A stretch of DNA of 64,000 bases from Cellulomonas sp. JH27-2 (GTDB lineage: Bacteria > Actinomycetota > Actinomycetes > Actinomycetales > Cellulomonadaceae): the NCBI RefSeq assembly GCF_014837175.1, contig NZ_JACYFR010000002.1, positions 124,001 through 188,000 on the forward strand, given 5' to 3'. Below the pieces are notes generated by a model. It saw only the letters and a list, made by a program, of their open reading frames with translations, had not been told where the DNA came from and ran no database searches. Below, in pieces: positions 8,530 through 18,104 of the stretch; position 1 is the first letter of the stretch, and each line of letters begins with the position of its first letter. The position numbers and the translations under genes were made by a program.

Positions 8530-9870
8530 ATGAACACGACATCCACCACCGCCCCGGCCCTCGAGCAGTTCGCGCTGCCCGTCCGCTACCCGCAGGCACC
8601 TGTCGCGTGGCCGCGGTTCGACGTCGCCGTCGTCGGCCTCGGCTACGTCGGGGTCCCGCTCGCTCAGGAGGCCTGCTCGGCCGGCCTGGCGGTCGCAGGC
8701 TTCGACCTGAGCTCTCGCGTCGTCGAGGGTCTGCGTGGCGGCACGTCGCACATCGACGACCTCAGCGACGCGGACGTGCGGGCGATGACCGCGGCGGGAT
8801 TCACGCCGAGCACGGACGCCTCGCTCCTGTCCCGGGCGGACACGATCGTGATCTGCGTGCCCACGCCGCTGTCGGCATCGGGCGGCCCCGACCTGGGCGC
8901 CGTGCGCGGCGCCGTGCGGACCGTCGGCGAGCGGCTGAGTCCCGGATCGCTGGTCGTGCTGGAGTCGACCACGTTCCCCGGCACCACCGAGGAGATCGTG
9001 GCCCCCATGCTCGAGGAGTTCTCGGGCTTGCGTGCCGGCCGTGACTTCGCGCTGGCGTTCTCGCCCGAGCGGGTCGACCCCGGCAACGGGCGGTTCGGCA
9101 TCCGCAACACCCCGAAGGTCGTGGGCGGGCTGACGCCGTCGTGCACCGAGCGAGCCGTCGCCTTCTACTCCCAGGTGGTGGACCACGTCGTCCCCGTGCG
9201 CAGCACGCGTGAGGCCGAGACCGCGAAGCTGCTCGAGAACACCTACCGGCAGGTCAACATCGCGCTCGTCAACGAGCTGGCGCAGGCGTTCCACGAGCTC
9301 GACATCGACATCTGGGACGTCATCGGCGCCGCATCGACCAAGCCGTTCGGCTTCCAGGCGTTCCGGCCCGGCGTCGGTGTCGGCGGGCACTGCATCCCCA
9401 TCGACCCGATGTACCTCGACCACCACGTCGTCGAGCGCCTCGGCCGGCCGCTGCGCTTCGTGGAGCTCGCGCAGGAGATCAACACGTCGATGCCCGCCTA
9501 TGTCGTGCAGCGGGTGCGAGAGACGCTGGCCGCCGGCGGTCGCGACCTGGCGGGGGCGCGGGTCCTGCTGCTCGGCGTCACCTACAAGCCCGACATCGCC
9601 GACGACCGCGAGTCACCGGCTGTGCCTCTGGCCGAGCAGCTCGTCGCACTCGGCGCCGATGTCGCGTTCCACGACCCGCTGGTCCGCGAGTGGCCCGTCG
9701 TGGGCACGAAGCGGATCGCCGACGGAGCGCTCCTCACGGAGGTCGGTGACGCCGACATCGTCGTGCTCCTCCAGGCGCACCGCAGCTACGACGCCGACCG
9801 CCTCGGGGCTGTCGCTCAGTCGTTCCTGGACACGACTGGCCACGCCACCGACCGCGCGCAGCGCTTCTGA
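8530..9870 (+). CDS. Nucleotide-sugar dehydrogenase (UDP-HexNAc 6-dehydrogenase type)
   Basis: A 446-residue cytoplasmic enzyme of the UDP-glucose/GDP-mannose dehydrogenase family. The N-terminal Rossmann motif is VAVVGLGYVGVPLA; the central domain has ENTYRQVNIALVNELAQ; the catalytic Cys lies in GVGGHCIPIDPMY; the C-terminal domain has LGVTYKPDIADDRESPA. The GGHCIPIDP form is typical of UDP-N-acetylhexosamine dehydrogenases (WecC/WbpA-like) rather than UDP-glucose dehydrogenases, so it probably makes a UDP-HexNAc uronic acid using NAD. GAGAGG precedes the ATG at 8530. It is divergent from the hyaluronan-synthase-like gene, for which it may supply substrate. Confidence 0.9.
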   Translation: MNTTSTTAPALEQFALPVRYPQAPVAWPRFDVAVVGLGYVGVPLAQEACSAGLAVAGFDLSSRVVEGLRGGTSHIDDLSDADVRAMTAAGFTPSTDASLLSRADTIVICVPTPLSASGGPDLGAVRGAVRTVGERLSPGSLVVLESTTFPGTTEEIVAPMLEEFSGLRAGRDFALAFSPERVDPGNGRFGIRNTPKVVGGLTPSCTERAVAFYSQVVDHVVPVRSTREAETAKLLENTYRQVNIALVNELAQAFHELDIDIWDVIGAASTKPFGFQAFRPGVGVGGHCIPIDPMYLDHHVVERLGRPLRFVELAQEINTSMPAYVVQRVRETLAAGGRDLAGARVLLLGVTYKPDIADDRESPAVPLAEQLVALGADVAFHDPLVREWPVVGTKRIADGALLTEVGDADIVVLLQAHRSYDADRLGAVAQSFLDTTGHATDRAQRF

Positions 9871-9889
9871 CACCGTCGGGACGGCGCCG

Positions 9890-10633
9890 CTACGGCGTCA
9901 GACCCGCGCCCAACGCGTCGTCGAGGACATCCCTGGCTCCCGTCACGTGCAGGTCTGACAGGTCGGCACCCGTGCGGCGCCACAGGAGGAGCGCCACGGA
10001 TCGGGAGGTTCCAGCGACGGTGACGAGCGGCGTGCCTGGGCCGAGCAGCCACGTGGCAGCTCGGTCGGCCGCGTCGATCCGGAGCGCGCGGTGCAGCGGA
10101 GCCATCCGGCCGAGACGCTCTTGGCGGGGCTGCATGACCGTGACGACCTCGTCGACGGCATCGGCCCAGATGGCGGGGGCGACGTCGAGGGGGAGGCCGG
10201 CCGCCGTGCGCAGGTCCCACAGGTGGATGAGGGTCTCGTGGAGCTGGCGGCGGCGCCAGAACGCGGTGACGTTGCTGTCGTCGAGGGTCCAGGCGGGCGC
10301 GTCGGGGGACAGGGCCGCGAGGGTCGAGCGGAGCTCGGCTGCCGCGTCGGCGTAGCGGGCCGTCAGCGACGACGCCGGCGCCAGCGGCTCCACCTCCTCG
10401 CGGCGGGCTTGGGCGGCGGCCCAGTGGTGGATCTCCGCGACGTGCTCGACGAGGTCGCGGACTGTCCAGTCGCCGCACGAGGGGACCGGCGTCGCCGGGT
10501 CGACGAGGTCGATCGTCGCCAGGAACTGGTCCTGGAGCACGGTGAGCTCGGCCAGGTGGTCGAGCGGCGCGGCTGCGGGAGAGGCGGCGGTGGCGTCGTC
10601 GGGGACCGTGGCAGCGTCCGGGGCGCTCGTCAT
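9890..10633 (-). CDS. Maleylpyruvate isomerase-family (DinB-like) protein
   Basis: A 247-residue protein of the mycothiol-dependent maleylpyruvate isomerase / DinB-like four-helix family. [24 protein letters not shown] has the typical metal-binding His region, and [15 protein letters not shown] supplies another. A C-terminal domain (about residues 170-247, [15 protein letters not shown]) resembles the usual MDMPI C-terminal domain. Such proteins often act with mycothiol, but the substrate here cannot be named. The ATG at 10633 follows from the family start; an Ala-rich stretch precedes the domain. The gene is divergent from lepA (111-bp gap) and convergent with the dehydrogenase. Confidence 0.8.
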   Translation of the reverse strand: MTSAPDAATVPDDATAASPAAAPLDHLAELTVLQDQFLATIDLVDPATPVPSCGDWTVRDLVEHVAEIHHWAAAQARREEVEPLAPASSLTARYADAAAELRSTLAALSPDAPAWTLDDSNVTAFWRRRQLHETLIHLWDLRTAAGLPLDVAPAIWADAVDEVVTVMQPRQERLGRMAPLHRALRIDAADRAATWLLGPGTPLVTVAGTSRSVALLLWRRTGADLSDLHVTGARDVLDDALGAGLTP

Positions 10634-10744
10634 GGGACCATGGTGGGGTCGGCCGAGGACCCCCGACAGGTCCGGGCCGGTCACGAACCGTCGATCGAGC
10701 GCCATCGGGCGCACCAGTACCCACCAGCCGGGAGTTGTCCGCGC

Positions 10745-12634
10745 GTGTCCCCGATCCCCAGTGCCGCCGCATCGTCGCGCATCCACCCTGCCGCGACGTC
10801 GCCCGACCTGCTGCGCAACTTCTGTATCATCGCGCACATCGACCACGGCAAGTCGACGCTGGCGGACCGGATGCTGCAGCTCACGGGCGTGGTGGACGCG
10901 CGGGCCATGCGGGCGCAGTACCTGGACCGGATGGACATCGAGCGCGAGCGCGGCATCACCATCAAGTCGCAGGCCGTACGCATGCCGTGGGGTGTCGACG
11001 ACCAGGCGTACGCGCTGAACATGATCGACACACCCGGGCACGTCGACTTCACGTACGAGGTGTCGCGGTCGCTGGCCGCGTGCGAGGGCGCCGTGCTGCT
11101 GGTCGACGCCGCGCAGGGCATCGAGGCGCAGACGCTGGCCAACCTGTACCTGGCTCTCGAGAACGACCTGACGATCATCCCGGTCCTCAACAAGATCGAC
11201 CTGCCGGCGGCGCAGCCGGAGAAGTACGCGGAGGAGCTCGCCAAGCTCATCGGCGGCGAGCCCGAGGACTGCCTCAAGGTGTCCGGCAAGACCGGCGTCG
11301 GCGTCGAGGCGCTGCTCGACCGCATCGTCGAGCTGGTCCCGCCGCCCACGGGCGACGCGGACGCGCCCGCCCGTGCCATGATCTTCGACTCCGTCTACGA
11401 CACCTACCGCGGCGTCGTCACGTACGTCCGCGTGGTCGACGGCAACCTCAACCCGCGCGAGCGGATCTCGATGATGTCGACGAAGGCGACGCACGAGCTG
11501 CTCGAGATCGGCGTCATCTCCCCGGAGCCCGTGCCGACCAAGGGCCTGGGCGTCGGCGAGGTCGGCTACCTCATCACCGGCGTGAAGGACGTGCGCCAGT
11601 CCAAGGTCGGCGACACCGTCACCAACGCCGGCAAGCCCGCCGCCGAGGCTCTGGGCGGGTACTCCGATCCCAAGCCCATGGTCTTCTCGGGTCTGTACCC
11701 GATCGACGGCACCGACTACCCGGTGCTGCGCGACGCCCTGGACAAGCTCAAGCTCAACGACGCCGCGCTCAACTACGAGCCCGAGACGTCGGTCGCCCTG
11801 GGCTTCGGGTTCCGCGTCGGCTTCCTGGGCCTGCTGCACCTGGAGATCATCCGCGAGCGGCTCGAGCGCGAGTTCGACCTCGACCTCATCTCGACCGCCC
11901 CGAACGTCGTCTACGAGGTCTCGCTCGAGGACAAGAGCGTCGTGACGGTCACCAACCCGAGCGAGTTCCCCAGCGGCAAGATCGGCGAGGTCCGCGAGCC
12001 GATCGTGAAGGCGACGATCTTGGCGCCGAGCGAGTTCATCGGCGCGATCATGGAGCTCAGCCAGTCCAAGCGCGGCGAGCTGCAGGGCATGGACTACCTG
12101 TCCGAGGACCGCGTCGAGCTGCGCTACGTGCTGCCGATGGCGGAGATCGTCTTCGACTTCTTCGACCAGCTCAAGTCCCGCACGCGCGGCTACGCGAGCC
12201 TCGACTACGAGCCCATCGGCGACCAGACCGCCGACCTGGTCAAGGTCGACATCCTGCTGCAGGGCGAGACGGTCGACGCGTTCAGCGCCATCGTGCACAA
12301 GGACAAGGCGTACGCCTACGGCGTGATGATGACCGGCAAGCTGCGCGAGCTCATCCCGCGCCAGCAGTTCGAGGTGCCCATCCAGGCCGCCATCGGCGCC
12401 CGCGTGATCGCGCGCGAGACCATCCGCGCCATCCGCAAGGACGTCCTGGCCAAGTGCTACGGCGGTGACATCACCCGGAAGCGCAAGCTGCTGGAGAAGC
12501 AGAAGGAGGGCAAGAAGCGCATGAAGACCATCGGACGGGTCGACGTGCCGCAGGAAGCCTTCATCGCCGCGCTCTCGTCGGACGCTGCCGGGTCGTCGGG
12601 CGGCAAGGACGCCAAGGACGCGAAGAAGAAGTGA
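10745..12634 (+). CDS. lepA: Elongation factor 4 (back-translocase)
   Basis: A 629-residue translational GTPase of normal LepA length. The G domain starts with [20 protein letters not shown], has ERGITIKSQ and DTPGHVDF, and NKIDLPAA; the C-terminus contains the LepA-specific region ending before a short Lys-rich tail (KDAKDAKKK). EF4 acts on stalled ribosomes. The GTG at 10745 is preferred because a GGGAG site lies about 10 bases upstream and family similarity starts soon after; the open frame continues upstream without coding features. It overlaps hemW (GTGA). Confidence 0.96.
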   Translation: MSPIPSAAASSRIHPAATSPDLLRNFCIIAHIDHGKSTLADRMLQLTGVVDARAMRAQYLDRMDIERERGITIKSQAVRMPWGVDDQAYALNMIDTPGHVDFTYEVSRSLAACEGAVLLVDAAQGIEAQTLANLYLALENDLTIIPVLNKIDLPAAQPEKYAEELAKLIGGEPEDCLKVSGKTGVGVEALLDRIVELVPPPTGDADAPARAMIFDSVYDTYRGVVTYVRVVDGNLNPRERISMMSTKATHELLEIGVISPEPVPTKGLGVGEVGYLITGVKDVRQSKVGDTVTNAGKPAAEALGGYSDPKPMVFSGLYPIDGTDYPVLRDALDKLKLNDAALNYEPETSVALGFGFRVGFLGLLHLEIIRERLEREFDLDLISTAPNVVYEVSLEDKSVVTVTNPSEFPSGKIGEVREPIVKATILAPSEFIGAIMELSQSKRGELQGMDYLSEDRVELRYVLPMAEIVFDFFDQLKSRTRGYASLDYEPIGDQTADLVKVDILLQGETVDAFSAIVHKDKAYAYGVMMTGKLRELIPRQQFEVPIQAAIGARVIARETIRAIRKDVLAKCYGGDITRKRKLLEKQKEGKKRMKTIGRVDVPQEAFIAALSSDAAGSSGGKDAKDAKKK

Positions 12635-13869
12635 GCCCGGCTCTCCCCGACGGGGACGACGCGCCCGACGACGGCGCGTTGCCGGCCTCCGTCGTCGCCG
12701 GGGCCGACGAGCGCGCGTTCGGCGTCTACCTGCACGTCCCGTTCTGCACCGTGCGCTGCGGGTACTGCGACTTCAACACCTACACCGCCACCGAGCTGGG
12801 CGGCGGCGCGAGCCAGGCGTCCTACGCGGACACGGCCCTGCAGGAGGTCACGCTCGCGCAGCGCGTGCTGGCGGAGTCTGGCCTGCCGCGCCGGGAGGTC
12901 TCGACGGTCTTCGTCGGCGGCGGCACGCCCACGGTCCTGGCGGCCGACGACCTGGTCCGCATGCTCGGTGGCATCCGCGACGCGTGGGGCCTGGCCGACG
13001 ACGCCGAGGTGACCACCGAGGCGAACCCGGACTCAGTGACACCGCAGTCGCTCGCCGCGCTCGCCGCCGGCGGGTTCACGCGCGTCTCGTTCGGCATGCA
13101 GTCCGCGGTCCCGCACGTGCTCGCCACCCTGGAGCGCACCCACGACCCGCGCCGCATCCCCGACGTGGTGCGCTGGGCGCGCGACGCGGGCCTCGACGTC
13201 TCGGTCGACCTCATCTACGGCACGCCGGGGGAGTCGCTCGACGACTGGCGCGCCTCGCTCGAGTCCGCGCTCGCCACCGGCGTCGACCACGTGTCCGCGT
13301 ACGCGCTGGTGGTGGAGCAGGGCACCAAGATGGCGGTCCAGGTCCGACGAGGCGAGCTGACGCTGCCCGACGGCGACGACCAGGCCGCCAAGTACGAGCT
13401 GGCCGACGAGCTGCTCACCGCCGCGGGCCTGCACTGGTACGAGGTGTCGAACTGGTCGCGCACCCCGCAGACGGTGTGCCGGCACAACCTCGCGTACTGG
13501 CGCGGCGACGACTGGTGGGGGATCGGTCCGGGCGCGCACAGCCACGTCGGCGGCGTGCGTTGGTGGAACGTCAAGCATCCCCGCGCCTACGCGTCGCGGC
13601 TCGAGGCGGGGCTGAGCCCGGCGGCGGGCCGGGAGGTCGTGGACGCCGAGGCGGCGACGCTCGAGCGCCTCATGCTCCACGTCCGCCTGTCCGGCGGCAT
13701 GCCCGTCGACGAGGTCCCGGCCGAGAACCGCACGGCGCTCGCCGGTCTGGTCGCCGACGGGCTCGTCGACGGCCGCGCCCTGCTGGTCGACCGCCGCGTC
13801 CTGCTCACGCTGCGCGGCCGGCTCCTCGCGGATCTCGTGGTGCGCACCCTGGCCGGCTTCGGCGACTGA
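12631..13869 (+). CDS. hemW: Radical SAM haem chaperone HemW
   Basis: A 412-residue radical SAM protein. The iron-sulphur motif is [15 protein letters not shown], which has the HemW form rather than that of the true HemN oxidase. GGGTPT, EANPDS and the [12 protein letters not shown] strand follow, and the HemW C-terminal domain has [19 protein letters not shown]. HemW inserts haem into respiratory proteins. The GTG at 12631 overlaps the lepA stop codon, as is common in actinobacteria, so the two are co-transcribed. Confidence 0.95.
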   Translation: MSPALPDGDDAPDDGALPASVVAGADERAFGVYLHVPFCTVRCGYCDFNTYTATELGGGASQASYADTALQEVTLAQRVLAESGLPRREVSTVFVGGGTPTVLAADDLVRMLGGIRDAWGLADDAEVTTEANPDSVTPQSLAALAAGGFTRVSFGMQSAVPHVLATLERTHDPRRIPDVVRWARDAGLDVSVDLIYGTPGESLDDWRASLESALATGVDHVSAYALVVEQGTKMAVQVRRGELTLPDGDDQAAKYELADELLTAAGLHWYEVSNWSRTPQTVCRHNLAYWRGDDWWGIGPGAHSHVGGVRWWNVKHPRAYASRLEAGLSPAAGREVVDAEAATLERLMLHVRLSGGMPVDEVPAENRTALAGLVADGLVDGRALLVDRRVLLTLRGRLLADLVVRTLAGFGD

Positions 13870-13875
13870 GCCGAG

Positions 13876-14277
13876 TCAGCGCACGAGCTCGAGCGAGAAC
13901 GGGTAGCGGTAGCTCGCGCCGCGGGAGACCGTGATCGCGGCCAGGATGGACAGCACCAGGCCGATGATCCCGACGGCGAGCATGAGGATCCAGCCGATGA
14001 TGTCGATCACGGGCAGCGAGTTGATGATCTTGCCGACGACCATCGCGATCAGCAGCGTGAGCTGGAAGTTCAGCGCGACGCGCGCCTCCTCGCGGGCGCC
14101 GTGCGGGCGGTCGCGCTCGACGAGGAGGACGACGAGCGAGGCCACCCAGCCGGCGAAGAAGTAGGTGAGGATCCCGCCCAGGTGGGCGACCATCGCCAGG
14201 TTGTTGCCGCTGCCGCCCGTGCGGGGCTGGTCGCCGTAGGGCTGGTGCTCGTGCGGCGAGGGGTACTGCTGGGACAT
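13876..14277 (-). CDS. DUF4870 membrane protein
   Basis: A 133-residue protein with a polar, Pro/Gln-rich N-terminus (about 25 residues) and three to four membrane helices. The signature LAMVAHLGGILTYFFAGWVASLVVLL followed by REEARVALNFQLTLLI is that of DUF4870 (Tic20-like) proteins. The function is unknown. The C-terminus (SYRYPFSLELVR) closely matches the neighbouring paralogue. It is convergent with hemW, 6 bases apart, and is downstream of the second DUF4870 gene. Confidence 0.85.
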   Translation of the reverse strand: MSQQYPSPHEHQPYGDQPRTGGSGNNLAMVAHLGGILTYFFAGWVASLVVLLVERDRPHGAREEARVALNFQLTLLIAMVVGKIINSLPVIDIIGWILMLAVGIIGLVLSILAAITVSRGASYRYPFSLELVR

Positions 14278-14324
14278 CGCGTCCTCCTGATGGGCGTGAA
14301 GATGCGCTGCGGGCGGAGGTCGCG

Positions 14325-14765
14325 TCAGCGGACGAAGCGGATGTTGAACGGGTAGCGGTACCACTCGTACCGGCTGGCGGCGATCGCCGCGATGATGCCG
14401 AAGACCAGGCTCGCGATGCTCACCGCGATCAGCACGAAGATGCCGACGACGATGATCAGGGTCACCACGCCGACGACCACGCCGATCAGGAGCGTGAGCT
14501 GGAAGTTCAGCGCCTCCTTGGCCTGGTCCTCCAGGTACGGGCCGCGGCCGCGGAAGCAGAGCCAGATGACGAGCGGCGCCAGGAAGCCGAGACCGACGAG
14601 CGGGAGCGCGTGCGCCAGCACGGCCCAGGTCCGCTCCTCGTCGGGACGCAGCGGCACCGGGCCGCCCCACGCGGGCTGAGGCGGCACACCTGCGGCCGGC
14701 GGGGCGTACTGCTGCCCGGGCTCGGGCTTGCGGAGGAACTCCGGGTCGGGACCCTGTGCGCTCAT
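14325..14765 (-). CDS. DUF4870 membrane protein, second copy
   Basis: A 146-residue paralogue of the next gene, with a Pro-rich cytoplasmic N-terminus of about 45 residues, then helices with WAVLAHALPLVGLGFLAPLVIWL and DQAKEALNFQLTLLIGVVVG, and the ending WYRYPFNIRFVR. The ATG at 14765 is preferred to one three codons upstream because the only Shine-Dalgarno-like sequence (CGAGG) fits it. The two DUF4870 genes are 47 bases apart and probably co-transcribed. The function is unknown. Confidence 0.83.
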   Translation of the reverse strand: MSAQGPDPEFLRKPEPGQQYAPPAAGVPPQPAWGGPVPLRPDEERTWAVLAHALPLVGLGFLAPLVIWLCFRGRGPYLEDQAKEALNFQLTLLIGVVVGVVTLIIVVGIFVLIAVSIASLVFGIIAAIAASRYEWYRYPFNIRFVR

Positions 14766-14943
14766 CGTCTGCATCCTCGGCTCGTCGAGCACGGGCGGAT
14801 CCCGTGCGTCCTGCCGGCGCCAGGGTACCGGCCACGGTCGTCTCGCGGGACGGTCGACGAGGGCGGATCCTTGACACCACCTGCACGTCTTCGGTTCGCT
14901 GGCGACTGGGCGACGACAGCCCGGGGACCTGGAGGATTCGGAC

Positions 14944-16053
14944 ATGAGCGAGAACCCTGGCGGGACCCCGCCGCGCGACGACAAGCAGCCCGCAGGCACG
15001 TCCGGCGCCCCGGGTGAGCCTTCGACGCCGGACGTGCCCACGGTGCCCGACGAGCCGACGACGCCGGACATCCCGGCGGTGCCCGACGAGTCCAGCGTCC
15101 CCGACGCCCCAGAGGCGCCCGACGCACCTCCGTCGCTCGCCAAGGCCGAGTCCGCGGCGCCCGAGCCGCCCGCCCCGACGTACCAGCCGCCGGCGGCCCC
15201 GTCGTACGCCCCGCCGCCCGCGGCCGCGTACCCGCCGCCCGCCGCGGCTGCGACCCCGCCACCGGCCGCGGGCGGGTACCCGCCGCCTCCGCCCGGTGGC
15301 TACGCGCCACCGCAGGCGGGCGGATACCCGAGCGCTCCGCCTCCCGGAGGTGGCTACCCCGCCCCGCAGCCGTCGCCGCTGGGCGAGGCGTTCTCCTACG
15401 GCTGGAACGCGTTCACGCGCAGCGGCGGGGTGTTCATCGCCGCGACGCTGATCTGGTTGATCGCCGGGGGCGTCGTGCTCTTCCTCGTCACGCTGATCTT
15501 CGGCGGCTTCGCGAGCCTGTTCGAGAACGACGACAACACGCCGCGGATCGGACTGTCCATCGGCTTCCTGGTCGTCGCGGCCGTGTTCTACCTGATCCTC
15601 TTCCTGGTGCAGGCCGCCTTCGTGCGGGCCTCGCTCAAGGTGACGGAGGGTCGACGTCCCGAGCTCGCCGACTTCTTCCGCTTCGAGAACTCGACCAACC
15701 TCGTTCTGACGGCGCTGCTGCTCACGGCCGTCAACATCGTGGTGAGCCTGGTCTCGTGGATCCCGCTCCTCGGTCAGCTGGTCGCGTTCGCCGTGAACCT
15801 TTTCCTGCTGTTCACGCTCTGGTTCGTCGTGGACAAGCAGCTGAGCCCGGTCGACGCGTTGAGGTCGAGCTTCGAGCTGGTGCGCGCGAACCTCGCGAAC
15901 ACGTTGCTGTTCTACCTGCTGGGCGTCGTCATCCTGATCGCCGGCGCCCTCCTGTGCGGCATCGGCCTGCTGGTCGCCGCGCCGGTCGTGCTGGTCGCGA
16001 CGTCGTACTTCTACAAGCGGCTGCTGGGTGAGCCCATCGCACCCGTGGCGTGA
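14944..16053 (+). CDS. Pro-rich membrane protein
   Basis: A 369-residue protein. Residues 1-140 are low-complexity: first VPDEPT-like tandem pieces, then PPA and GGYPPPP runs. The rest has about six membrane helices, with FSYGWNAFTRSGGVFIAATLIWLIAGG and a SSFELVRANLANTLLFYLLGVVILIAG near the end, resembling uncharacterised actinobacterial integral membrane proteins. GGAGG lies 9 bases before the ATG. A TTGACA box is at 14871-14876 in the 178-base upstream region, which is shared with the divergent DUF4870 pair and holds no gene. It is convergent with the DUF3097 gene. Confidence 0.78.
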   Translation: MSENPGGTPPRDDKQPAGTSGAPGEPSTPDVPTVPDEPTTPDIPAVPDESSVPDAPEAPDAPPSLAKAESAAPEPPAPTYQPPAAPSYAPPPAAAYPPPAAAATPPPAAGGYPPPPPGGYAPPQAGGYPSAPPPGGGYPAPQPSPLGEAFSYGWNAFTRSGGVFIAATLIWLIAGGVVLFLVTLIFGGFASLFENDDNTPRIGLSIGFLVVAAVFYLILFLVQAAFVRASLKVTEGRRPELADFFRFENSTNLVLTALLLTAVNIVVSLVSWIPLLGQLVAFAVNLFLLFTLWFVVDKQLSPVDALRSSFELVRANLANTLLFYLLGVVILIAGALLCGIGLLVAAPVVLVATSYFYKRLLGEPIAPVA

Positions 16054-16056
16054 GGA

Positions 16057-16917
16057 TCAGTCCAGCGTGACGAAGTCGATGAGCTCCTCGACGCGACCGA
16101 GCAGGCTCGGTTCGAGGTCGGCGTAGCTGCGCACCGAGCGCAGGATCCGCTGCCACGCTCGGGCCACGTCGGCCTGCTCGTCCGCCGGCCAGCCCAGCTC
16201 GCGCAGGATGCCGTGCTTCCACTCGGTGCCGCGCTCGATCGTCGGCCAGGCCCGCAGGCCGACGCGCTCGGGCTTGATCGCCTGCCAGACGTCCACGTAC
16301 GGGTGGCCCAGAACCAGCACGGAGCCGGCGGGGACGCCGCGGGTGGCCTCGGCCACGATGCGCGTCTCCTTCGAGCCCGGGACCAGGTGGTCGACGAGCA
16401 CCCCGACGCGGCGCTGCGGCCCGGGCCGGAAGTCGCGCAGGGCGTCGGCCAGGTTGTCGACGCCGTCGAGCAGCTCGACCACGATCCCCTCGACGCGCAG
16501 GTCGTCGCCCCAGACCTTCTCGACGAGCTCGGCGTCGTGCTTGCCCTCGACCCAGATGCGACTGGCGCGGGCCACCCGCGCGGGTGCGTTCGCGACGGCA
16601 CGGGAGCCCGACGCGGTCCGCGTGGGGGCTGCGGGCGCGGACGCGCGCACCGGCGGCGTCAGGACCACGGGTTCCCCGTCGACCCAGAACCCGGGTCCGA
16701 GCGCGAACGTCCGCGTGCGGCCCGCCCGGTCCTCGAGCACGACGACGTGCTGGCCGCCCGACTTCTCCACGCGGACCACGGCCCCGACCCAGCCCGTGCT
16801 GACGTCCTCCACGACGAGCCCGCGCTCGGCGGGCTGCGGGCGGGACGTGCGCGGGGCGCGGTGGTGGGTGGTGGGCGTACCGCCCAGGACGTCGGAGCCG
16901 TAGCGGTCGTGGGTCAC
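16057..16917 (-). CDS. DUF3097 protein
   Basis: A 286-residue protein conserved in actinobacteria between hemW and hrcA. Recognisable parts are RYGSDVLGGT at the start, WVGAVVRVEKSGGQHVVVLED, and WVEGKHDAELVEKVWGDDLRVEGIVVELLDG, which resembles a Toprim-like fold. The function is unknown. The GTG at 16917 follows TAAGGT (16924-16929, minus strand) by 6 bases, indicating a leaderless transcript divergent from hrcA. Confidence 0.88.
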   Translation of the reverse strand: MTHDRYGSDVLGGTPTTHHRAPRTSRPQPAERGLVVEDVSTGWVGAVVRVEKSGGQHVVVLEDRAGRTRTFALGPGFWVDGEPVVLTPPVRASAPAAPTRTASGSRAVANAPARVARASRIWVEGKHDAELVEKVWGDDLRVEGIVVELLDGVDNLADALRDFRPGPQRRVGVLVDHLVPGSKETRIVAEATRGVPAGSVLVLGHPYVDVWQAIKPERVGLRAWPTIERGTEWKHGILRELGWPADEQADVARAWQRILRSVRSYADLEPSLLGRVEELIDFVTLD

Positions 16918-16979
16918 CCCGGCACCTTAGGTGGGGGAACGGTGTCGGCCCGGGTACGTGTCGGCGTGGCGGCGTAGGC

Positions 16980-17006
16980 TTGGCACTCGAACCCCGAGAG
17001 TGCTAC
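16980..17006 (+). promoter_or_regulatory. CIRCE element (HrcA operator)
   Basis: TTGGCACTC-N9-GAGTGCTAC is a CIRCE inverted repeat, close to the consensus TTAGCACTC-N9-GAGTGCTAA. It starts at the end of a TAGGCT -10 box (16975-16980), so HrcA bound here would block initiation of its own operon. Confidence 0.93.
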
Positions 17007-17046
17007 CCAGAGCGCTGCGGGCACGACGACGACGGAGGGAGGCCGG

Positions 17047-18069
17047 ATGAGCGAGGACCGCAGGCTCGACGTGCTGCGCGCCATCGTCGAGGACTACGTC
17101 GCCACGCGCGAGCCCGTCGGCTCCCGGGCACTCGTCGAGCGTCACACCCTCGGCGTCTCGCCGGCCACCATCCGCAACGACATGGCCGCGCTCGAGGACG
17201 CCGGGTACATCGCCCAGCCGCACACCTCGGCGGGGCGCGTCCCGACGGACAAGGGCTACCGCGTCTTCGTCGACCGCCTTTCCACCGTCAAGCCGCTGTC
17301 CGCGCCCGAGCGGCGTGCGATCGGCTCGTTCCTCGAGGACGCGGTGGACCTGGACGACGTCGTCGACCGCTCCGTGCGGCTCATCGCCCAGCTCACGCAG
17401 CAGGTCGCCGTCGTGCAGTACCCGTCGCTGCGGCGCTCCGCCCTGCGGCACATCGAGCTCGTCCCCGTGGGCCCGCGGCACCTGCTCGTCGTGCTCATCA
17501 CGGACACGGGCCGCGTGGAGCAGCGGACGCTGGACGCGGGCCTGGACCTGGACGAGCTCCTCGTCGCGCGCCTGCGCGCACAGCTCAACGTGTGCGTCGC
17601 GGGACGACGACTGCCGGAGCTGACCACCGCGCTGCGGGACCTGGGCGCGGCTTTCGAGCCGGAGCACGCGCCGCTCGTCGCGAGCGTCGTCGCCATCATC
17701 GAGGAGACGCTGGCGCAGGAGAGCGAGGAGCGCGTGGTCCTGGCGGGCACGGCGAACCTCGCGCGCGGCGGCGCCGACTTCAACAACACGCTCGGGCCCG
17801 TGCTGGAGGCGCTCGAGGAGCAGGTGGTGCTGCTGCGCCTGCTCTCGGAGATGGCCGAGGACGAGGCCGCCGTGTCGGTCCGGATCGGCTCCGAGACCCA
17901 GCACGTCGGCCTGCTCGAGACGAGCTTCGTGACCACCGCGTACGGCGACGAGCACGGCGCCATCGCGCGTGTCGGCTCGATCGGCCCCACACGCATGAAC
18001 TACCCGGGCACCATGGCCGCCGTGCGCGCCGTCGCGCGGTACCTGACCCGGATCCTCGCGGGTTCCTGA
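17047..18069 (+). CDS. hrcA: Heat-inducible transcription repressor HrcA
   Basis: A 340-residue repressor. The N-terminal winged helix has [22 protein letters not shown] and [19 protein letters not shown]; the GAF-like core follows, with [15 protein letters not shown] and the C-terminal [17 protein letters not shown]. It represses chaperone genes through CIRCE until heat stress. GGGAGG lies just before the ATG. A CIRCE site upstream shows autoregulation, and dnaJ follows. Confidence 0.97.
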   Translation: MSEDRRLDVLRAIVEDYVATREPVGSRALVERHTLGVSPATIRNDMAALEDAGYIAQPHTSAGRVPTDKGYRVFVDRLSTVKPLSAPERRAIGSFLEDAVDLDDVVDRSVRLIAQLTQQVAVVQYPSLRRSALRHIELVPVGPRHLLVVLITDTGRVEQRTLDAGLDLDELLVARLRAQLNVCVAGRRLPELTTALRDLGAAFEPEHAPLVASVVAIIEETLAQESEERVVLAGTANLARGGADFNNTLGPVLEALEEQVVLLRLLSEMAEDEAAVSVRIGSETQHVGLLETSFVTTAYGDEHGAIARVGSIGPTRMNYPGTMAAVRAVARYLTRILAGS

Positions 18070-18104
18070 GCCCAGACGACCATCGGAAGAGAGCGCACCT
18101 TTCT

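Noticed and set aside
14950..15370. Pro-rich repeats as a possible secreted adhesin or collagen-like protein
   Set aside because: No signal peptide precedes them, and they lead into several membrane helices. They look like a disordered cytoplasmic tail.
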